Positions 12,452-12,488 of a stretch of 12,488 bases of DNA are shown here, piece after piece. Position 1 is the first letter of the stretch. Every line of letters begins with the position of its first letter. The stretch comes from Candidatus Scatousia excrementipullorum (GTDB lineage: Bacteria > Cyanobacteriota > Vampirovibrionia > Gastranaerophilales > Gastranaerophilaceae), in NCBI GenBank assembly GCA_017694215.1, contig JADIND010000151.1, positions 1 to 12,488 on the forward strand, in the 5' to 3' direction. The notes under the pieces were generated by a model. That model did not search any database. It had not been told where the DNA came from and saw only the letters and a list, made by a program, of their open reading frames with translations. The position numbers and the translations under genes are program-made.

Positions 12452-12488
12452 CTAATCAGTAGTAATAAGTGGAAGATAAAAAGTAAAT

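Overview
The window is AT-rich bacterial DNA. The gene set suggests a gut Gastranaerophilales/Melainabacteria-type relative of Cyanobacteria. That assignment is inference. It rests on the low GC content, on a prepilin-like protein with a canonical FTLSEVLITL-type N-terminus, and on a short N-terminal S-F-x-(G/A/S) motif shared by otherwise unrelated proteins, a pattern I associate with that lineage. No rRNA or other phylogenetic marker is present to prove it.

Layout. Positions 1 to about 1050-1080 are the end of a Mu-like transposable element. The N-terminal 235 codons of a MuA-family transposase run leftward off the window. They are followed by about 330 bp of non-coding DNA with four copies of a 29-bp repeat (one inverted), best read as transposase-binding sites at the element terminus. 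Next come a tRNA-Arg(ACG) gene with its terminator (minus strand), a Ski2-like DExH helicase, and a sugar-porter MFS transporter (both plus). A NarL-type response regulator (minus) converges on the transporter. Divergent from the regulator is a nadB-nadC pair for de novo NAD synthesis, whose leader holds a hairpin and a dyad. After the nadC terminator lies a two-gene operon of unrecognised, probably membrane-anchored proteins that look like distant paralogues. A prepilin-like gene (minus) converges on this operon and shares a hairpin with it. Divergent from the prepilin gene is a small stand-alone CheR-like methyltransferase. The last ~65 bp hold a candidate promoter for a gene outside the window.

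Most striking point: the prepilin gene has a strong promoter, a strong Shine-Dalgarno and an ATG at 11492, but an 11-base G run just after that start throws the reading frame out. With 10 G the ATG would run straight into the prepilin ORF, giving 279 residues. With 11 G it stops after 23 residues. This is the classic architecture of a slipped-strand phase-variable surface gene (or, less interestingly, a homopolymer sequencing error). Second, four of the eight complete chromosomal proteins carry the same S-F-x-(G/A/S) motif 15-55 residues from the N-terminus, after a polar, probably disordered leader. The conserved metabolic enzymes, the transporter and the regulator lack it. The two-gene membrane operon is the best candidate for an undescribed system, but its function cannot be read from the sequence.
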